18,529 bases of DNA from Lachnospiraceae bacterium (GTDB lineage Bacteria; Bacillota; Clostridia; Lachnospirales; Lachnospiraceae): assembly GCA_003535955.1 (NCBI GenBank), contig DPZM01000277.1, positions 1 to 18,529 of the forward strand. Direction: 5' to 3'. The position numbers and the translations under genes were made by a program. The notes below the pieces were generated by a model that was not told the origin of the DNA, did not search any database, and saw only the letters and a program-made list of their open reading frames with translations. Of the stretch, positions 15,005-18,529 are shown in pieces (within the stretch, counting starts at the first letter, position 1; the number at the start of each line of letters is the position of its first letter).

Positions 15005-15659
15005 CTTCTACATATTTTGTTATATCACCCTTTTCCTTGAGAGCCCGCTTTATGGGCCCCTTCATCAGTGAGTTGATATTGCCGGCTACTTCGATAAGGT
15101 GGTCAAGCCGGTCGAATTCGAAGTTTTCGACATATATATCCGCAAGGGGAAGGTAGGATGATTTGAGATCTGTCTTACATTCTACCGCAAATTCCAGAAC
15201 CTTTCGGGCTTCTGCCTTAAGATTTCTTTCTATAAGGTGGTTGCCCCAGGAGTCGAGTGACTTTACCAGGTGTGTATAGTTCTGATCGTACTCTGAGAGG
15301 AGCGGCAGATTGGGTGCTCCGTAGGTAAGCTTAAGATCCGTGTTCGATATACCCGTAAAGTTTACGATCTTTTTATCCCTAAGAGAAAGTACGGCAGCCT
15401 CGTCTTTTGCAAGTATCTCGTCTTTGCCACCCGTTTCTTCGTCAACGTTTTCCGCGCCGGATTGCGTAAAGGGAAGAGAATCAAAAGGGATATCGATGTA
15501 TTCAAGTTCATCAAGGCTCTTCCTGCGGACGGAATTAGCCTGACGCTCTTCTTCAAGCCTTTTGTCGTCGCCTGTGTTGAACCTGGCAGTGGTGATCTTC
15601 ATATAGACCATTATACACAGAAAACTGATGACTATGGTTGTAAAAATAGGTGATATCAT
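14994..15659 (-). CDS. Orphan single-TM protein with TPR-like C-terminal helices
   Basis: 221 residues from the ATG whose first base is 15659. On the - strand AAAGGA (15674-15669) lies 9 nt upstream. An upstream extension to 15719 would precede this site and add 20 residues without the membrane start. A membrane helix lies at residues 4-22, then a short basic stretch, an acidic low-complexity segment (about 50-95), and a helical C-terminal region (about 140-205: HLIERNLKAEARKVLEFA, YLPLADIYVENFEFDRLDHL) with the look of one or two tetratricopeptide-like helical pairs. I do not recognise a named family. It is convergent with telA, sharing its terminator, and divergent from a small membrane peptide gene. 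The C-terminus probably lies in the cytosol or outside depending on topology, which the sequence does not settle. Confidence 0.75.
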   Translation of the reverse strand: MISPIFTTIVISFLCIMVYMKITTARFNTGDDKRLEEERQANSVRRKSLDELEYIDIPFDSLPFTQSGAENVDEETGGKDEILAKDEAAVLSLRDKKIVNFTGISNTDLKLTYGAPNLPLLSEYDQNYTHLVKSLDSWGNHLIERNLKAEARKVLEFAVECKTDLKSSYLPLADIYVENFEFDRLDHLIEVAGNINSLMKGPIKRALKEKGDITKYVEEKK

Positions 15660-15666
15660 ATATAAT
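15638..15666 (+). promoter_or_regulatory. Putative sigma-A promoter for the 34-aa membrane peptide gene
   Basis: TTGTAA (15638-15643), a 17-nt spacer and a perfect TATAAT (15661-15666). Predicted start about 15673. It overlaps the beginning of the divergent - strand gene. A perfect 10-bp palindrome, CCTTTAAAGG (15670-15679), sits at the predicted start point and also contains the - strand gene's ribosome binding site. Confidence 0.5.
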
Positions 15667-15717
15667 ATTCCTTTAAAGGTGCAGGTTAACAGCCGGTATT
15701 TAGAAGGAGCGGAATCC

Positions 15718-15822
15718 ATGAATTTCTATAATAAAAAGTCAAGAAAGATAATGTCGAGCATCATTATAATAATACTTGTTCTTGCGATGATCGTACCGAC
15801 ATTGGCTTATCTTATACAGTAG
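15718..15822 (+). CDS. 34-residue single-span membrane peptide
   Basis: 34 residues. AGAAGGAG at 15702-15709 is an excellent Shine-Dalgarno 8 nt before the ATG. A short basic head (KKSRK) is followed by a continuous hydrophobic helix (about residues 12-31, SSIIIIILVLAMIVPTLAYL). The in-frame extension to 15628 runs through the promoter and the divergent gene, so it is not used. The pattern resembles short hypothetical membrane peptides I have seen in Lachnospiraceae, but I can name no family or function. It may dock on a larger membrane protein, act as a secretion or wall accessory, or be related to a toxin-like peptide; there is no antisense RNA or antitoxin visible to support the last option. 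VanW follows 50-90 nt downstream. Confidence 0.65.
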   Translation: MNFYNKKSRKIMSSIIIIILVLAMIVPTLAYLIQ

Positions 15823-15834
15823 TTCTCATAAGAG

Positions 15835-15852
15835 GTAAGAAATACTTCTTAC
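15835..15852 (+). promoter_or_regulatory. Small inverted repeat upstream of the VanW gene
   Basis: GTAAGAA (15835-15841) and TTCTTAC (15846-15852) form a perfect 7-bp stem with a 4-nt loop. No T-run follows, so it is not a good terminator. TATAAC at 15855-15860 could be a -10 box, but no matching -35 was found. The 68 nt between the small peptide stop and the VanW ATG hold nothing else that I can identify. Confidence 0.35.
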
Positions 15853-15890
15853 ATTATAACACAGTATAGGTTGATTTGCAGAATCGAGGA

Positions 15891-17687
15891 ATGAAAGTGG
15901 GAAGGAAGTTTATGCTGCGCACGGCGATCCTGTGCGTGACAGGTATTGTAATATCGTCGATGAACCCGGTGGGACTATACGCATCGGATGTAATTCAGTT
16001 TGTTGATGAGAAGCCGCAGGAGACCGGGATCGAGATAACCAAGGATAAACCGGTTGAGACGGAAGAAGATATATCAATAAATCTGACTGCGCCCGGGACC
16101 GTTGATGTGGAAGAGGATGAGATCCTTGAAAACGCCAGCTCGCTGACAACGGAAATTAATGTGGAAGTGCCCCAGTCGATCCATATCGATCCCAACGTTA
16201 CCATAAACAGGGGTGTTTACGCGGATGATGTGGACCTTTCGGGCCTTACTTACAAGGAAGCAAGGAATAAGATAGAAGATTATGTATCTTCATTAAGAAA
16301 CAAGCAGGTTGCGATGACTTCCATAAAGGACAGGGTCACAACCGTATCGGCCGGGGATCTGGGGCTTAAGTGGTCAAACAGTGATATTCTTTTAGAGGCT
16401 GTGGGACTGGGCAAGACAGGTAATGTTATAGCAAGGTATAAGGCCAACAAGGATCTTGAGGTTGAGCATAAAGTTTATGATGTTAAGCTGACTGCGGACA
16501 AATCGTATGTTAGAAATGTTGTCCAGACGGAATCCGATGCATGCGGAAGTGACGCAAAGGATGCGACCATGACGAGGGAGAACGGTGACTTTGTCTATAC
16601 CGAAGGTCAGGAAGGATTCGGTATTGATGTTGACAAGTCGGTTGATATCATTATGAACGCCATGGATAACTGGAACAAGGAAGACATGAGCGTAGAGCTG
16701 GCTTCGGGTATGATAAAGCCCAAGGGCACAATTGAGGACCTTAAGAAGATACATGACCTTCTCGGCTCATTCCACACCAGTTTTTCGTCATCGGGCAAGG
16801 CGAGGTCCGGAAATGTCCGAAACGGCACCAAGCTTATAAACGGCCGCCTGCTTTATCCCGGAGAGCAGTTATCGGTATATGAGACGGTAAGTCCGTTTAC
16901 CGAGGAGAATGGCTATTTTCTGGCGGGATCATACCTTAACGGCCTTGTAGTTGAGAGTCTGGGTGGCGGAATATGCCAGGTGAGCTCGACTCTTTACAAT
17001 GCTGTTATAAGGGCGGAACTCCAGGTTGACCAGCGGTCCAACCATTCCATGATAGTCAATTACGTTGATATGTCGGCGGATGCCGCAATTTCGGGTACAG
17101 CGAAGGATTTCAAGTTTACAAACAACCTGGCCGATCCCATTTATATAGAAGGATATACAACTGAAGACAAGGAGGTTGTATTTAACATTTACGGGGTTGA
17201 GACCCGTCCTTCGAACAGGACCATATCCTTCCAGAGCGTAGAGCTTGAGAGAACCGAGCCGGAAGGTGAGAAGGTGGTTGCCGATCCCGAGCTCCCGGCC
17301 GGTAAGGTGTCTGTCCAGTCAGCCCATACAGGATATGTGGGTGAATATTGGAAGATAGTTAAGGTAGACGGAGTCGAAACAGAAAGAGTCAGGATAAACA
17401 AGAGTACCTACCGGGCAGTGCCGAAAACGGCATCGGTCGGTACCGCTACAGATAATCCCATGGTTGCCGAGGTCCTGAAGAATGCTATAGCAACCGGTTC
17501 AATAGCCGCATGTAAGACTGCTGCCGAGCAGGTGAGCGCCGGAATAGTGGATCCCATGATGCTGATGCCTCAACCGGCGCCTGTACAGGAACAGCCGCCT
17601 CAGGAAAATCAGGATCAGGGAGCAGCTCAGGAACAGCCGCCGCAGGAGGAGCATAGCGAAGGCGGTGAAGAGGGAGGAGAAGAATAA
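15891..17687 (+). CDS. Secreted VanW family protein with PG-binding-like domain
   Basis: 598 residues from the ATG at 15891. The n-region (MKVGRKF), hydrophobic core and GLYASD site make a standard signal peptide. Other starts are a TTG at 15876 and an ATG at 15912; AAGGA at 15902-15906 suits the last, so the true start is uncertain by a few codons. After an acidic spacer, a PG_binding_4-like domain spans about 108-275. The VanW domain at about 293-435 includes YPGEQLSVYETVSPFTEENG and GGGICQVSSTLYNA. A beta-rich, G5-like piece follows, then a Gln/Pro/Glu tail (from about 560) with QEQPPQE twice. VanW occurs in some vancomycin-resistance clusters, but most members are simply wall-associated proteins of unknown function, and no other van gene is present here. 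Confidence 0.87.
   Translation: MKVGRKFMLRTAILCVTGIVISSMNPVGLYASDVIQFVDEKPQETGIEITKDKPVETEEDISINLTAPGTVDVEEDEILENASSLTTEINVEVPQSIHIDPNVTINRGVYADDVDLSGLTYKEARNKIEDYVSSLRNKQVAMTSIKDRVTTVSAGDLGLKWSNSDILLEAVGLGKTGNVIARYKANKDLEVEHKVYDVKLTADKSYVRNVVQTESDACGSDAKDATMTRENGDFVYTEGQEGFGIDVDKSVDIIMNAMDNWNKEDMSVELASGMIKPKGTIEDLKKIHDLLGSFHTSFSSSGKARSGNVRNGTKLINGRLLYPGEQLSVYETVSPFTEENGYFLAGSYLNGLVVESLGGGICQVSSTLYNAVIRAELQVDQRSNHSMIVNYVDMSADAAISGTAKDFKFTNNLADPIYIEGYTTEDKEVVFNIYGVETRPSNRTISFQSVELERTEPEGEKVVADPELPAGKVSVQSAHTGYVGEYWKIVKVDGVETERVRINKSTYRAVPKTASVGTATDNPMVAEVLKNAIATGSIAACKTAAEQVSAGIVDPMMLMPQPAPVQEQPPQENQDQGAAQEQPPQEEHSEGGEEGGEE
17586..17641 (+). repeat. Direct repeat in the VanW Gln/Pro tail
   Basis: CAGGAACAGCCGCC occurs at 17586-17599 and again at 17628-17641, 42 nt apart and in frame. 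It encodes the repeated QEQPPQ element of the low-complexity C-terminus. Confidence 0.8.
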
Positions 17688-17695
17688 CAGACCAG

Positions 17696-18529
17696 ATGAA
17701 GGCAGGCAAGGTACCGGAAAGTGTATTAAAACGCTCCATAATAAAACAGATAAAGACGAAGAGACCCGAGATACTTATGGGAGCTGCGGTAGGTGAGGAC
17801 TGTGCCCTTATAGAACTTGCACAAGATGAAGTCTATGTAATGAGCACAGACCCCATAACAGGTACATCGCATGAGATAGGTTCACTGGCAGTCCATGTAA
17901 CGGCTAACGATATAGCATCTGCGGGCGCCGAGGTAATAGGCGTTATGCTGTCGGTCCTGCTGCCTGAGGGAACCGAGGAGGAAGAGCTTAAGACCATAAT
18001 GAAGCAGGTTGAAGAAACCTGTCATGAGCTTAATATTCAGACGATCGGCGGCCATACCGAAGTGACAAGGGTGGTGAACCAGCCGGTCATAACCGTCACG
18101 GGAGTGGGTAAGGTCAGGAAGGATTCCTATATAACCACGGGAGGAGCTTGCCCGGGCGATGATGTGGTCGTGACCAAATGGATAGGACTTGAGGGTACGT
18201 CCATAATCGCCAGGGAGAAGGAGGATAAGCTTAAGGAGAGGTTTTCCGAAAGCTTTATCAGGAAAGCGGCTGATTTTAATAAGTATATTTCGGTCGTTCC
18301 GGAAGCGGCGGTAGCTGTTAAACACGGGGTAAGCTCCATGCATGACATTACGGAAGGCGGGATATACGGAGCCCTCTGGGAGGTGGCCGAAGCCTCATCG
18401 GCCGGTCTGGATATAGACCTCTTAAGCATTCCCGTAAGACAGGAAACCATAGAAATATGTGAAGTCTTCGGGCTCAGTCCGTATCAGCTTATATCAAGCG
18501 GGTCAATGCTCATAACAACCCGGGGCGGG
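17696..18529 (+). CDS. AIR synthase-related protein, HypE/hydrogenase-maturation-like (3' partial)
   Basis: 278 codons are present and the frame stays open to the window edge. The protein has the PurM-like two-domain arrangement: AAVGEDCALIEL (about 29-40), TDPITGT (51-57), NDIASAGAEVIGVMLSVLLP (70-89), TIGGHTEVT (115-123), then the C-terminal half with GDDVVVTKWIGLEGT and MHDITEGGIYGALWE. These resemble stand-alone AIR-synthase family proteins annotated as hydrogenase maturation factors (HypE), or selenophosphate synthetase/ThiL relatives. No hyp or hydrogenase gene accompanies it, so the reaction is unknown. AGGAGA at 17675-17680 is 15 nt before the ATG. The gap after VanW is 8 nt, so the two genes are probably co-transcribed. 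Confidence 0.85.
   Translation, partial: MKAGKVPESVLKRSIIKQIKTKRPEILMGAAVGEDCALIELAQDEVYVMSTDPITGTSHEIGSLAVHVTANDIASAGAEVIGVMLSVLLPEGTEEEELKTIMKQVEETCHELNIQTIGGHTEVTRVVNQPVITVTGVGKVRKDSYITTGGACPGDDVVVTKWIGLEGTSIIAREKEDKLKERFSESFIRKAADFNKYISVVPEAAVAVKHGVSSMHDITEGGIYGALWEVAEASSAGLDIDLLSIPVRQETIEICEVFGLSPYQLISSGSMLITTRGG

Noticed and set aside
15340..15543. 67-codon + strand frame opposite the orphan - strand gene
   Set aside because: It has Ser-rich low-complexity content and no ribosome binding site; it mirrors the acidic segment of the - strand protein.
15718..15822. 34-aa peptide as a type I toxin
   Set aside because: Size and hydrophobicity fit, but there is no repeat, no antisense promoter opposite the leader and no paired copy to support it.
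15891..17687. Glycopeptide-resistance interpretation of VanW
   Set aside because: No vanA/B ligase, vanH, vanX or VanRS genes are present; VanW domains are common in wall proteins unrelated to resistance.

Overview
The window looks like a chromosome segment from a low-to-mid GC, Gram-positive clostridium, most likely Lachnospiraceae. Three things suggest this. The order ireB (DUF965), ruvX, DUF1292, RNase J, YlbF, MltG-like, TrmR-like O-methyltransferase, U32 protein is a clostridial/bacillar housekeeping block. Wall-associated VanW and DUF3048 proteins flank the region. Codon choice is strongly biased (Arg AGG, Ile ATA, Lys AAG, and CTT-AAG for Leu-Lys). Species cannot be fixed from the sequence alone. 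I see no tRNA, rRNA, CRISPR array, insertion sequence or phage gene.

Region A (1-6883) is mostly housekeeping. A membrane-anchored DUF3048 protein comes first. A promoter and a 45-nt dyad then lead into ireB-ruvX-DUF1292-rnj-ylbF-mltG-like-trmR-U32, all on the + strand with gaps of about 0-50 nt. Themes are PASTA-kinase signalling (IreB), recombination (RuvX), RNA decay (RNase J, YlbF) and tRNA wobble-uridine modification (TrmR-like plus U32/TrhP-like). The MltG-like gene lacks the catalytic domain.

Region B (6907-14966) concerns the envelope and polysaccharide. Two membrane GT2 glycosyltransferases and one GT4 glycosyltransferase come first. A good promoter then leads into cpsB (PHP-type phosphotyrosine phosphatase), cpsC (Wzz-like activator) and cpsD (BY-kinase with six YYG units at its C-terminus). 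The block continues almost without a gap into an unusually large XpaC-like membrane protein and a TelA/YaaN-like protein. A 13-bp bidirectional terminator closes it.

Region C (14974-18529) has a convergent orphan gene for a one-TM protein with a TPR-like C-terminus. A well-supported 34-residue membrane peptide gene lies divergent to it. These are followed by a secreted VanW-family protein and the 5' part of an AIR-synthase/HypE-like gene that runs off the window.

No gene-free stretch exceeds about 100 bases. The best candidates for something not yet described are: (i) the cpsBCD-xpaC-telA unit, which places a tyrosine kinase/phosphatase pair in one transcript with an envelope-stress-type membrane/cytosolic pair; (ii) the orphan TM-TPR gene with its divergent 34-aa membrane peptide; and (iii) two palindromic elements sharing a GGGACGG core, just upstream of ireB and of RNase J.
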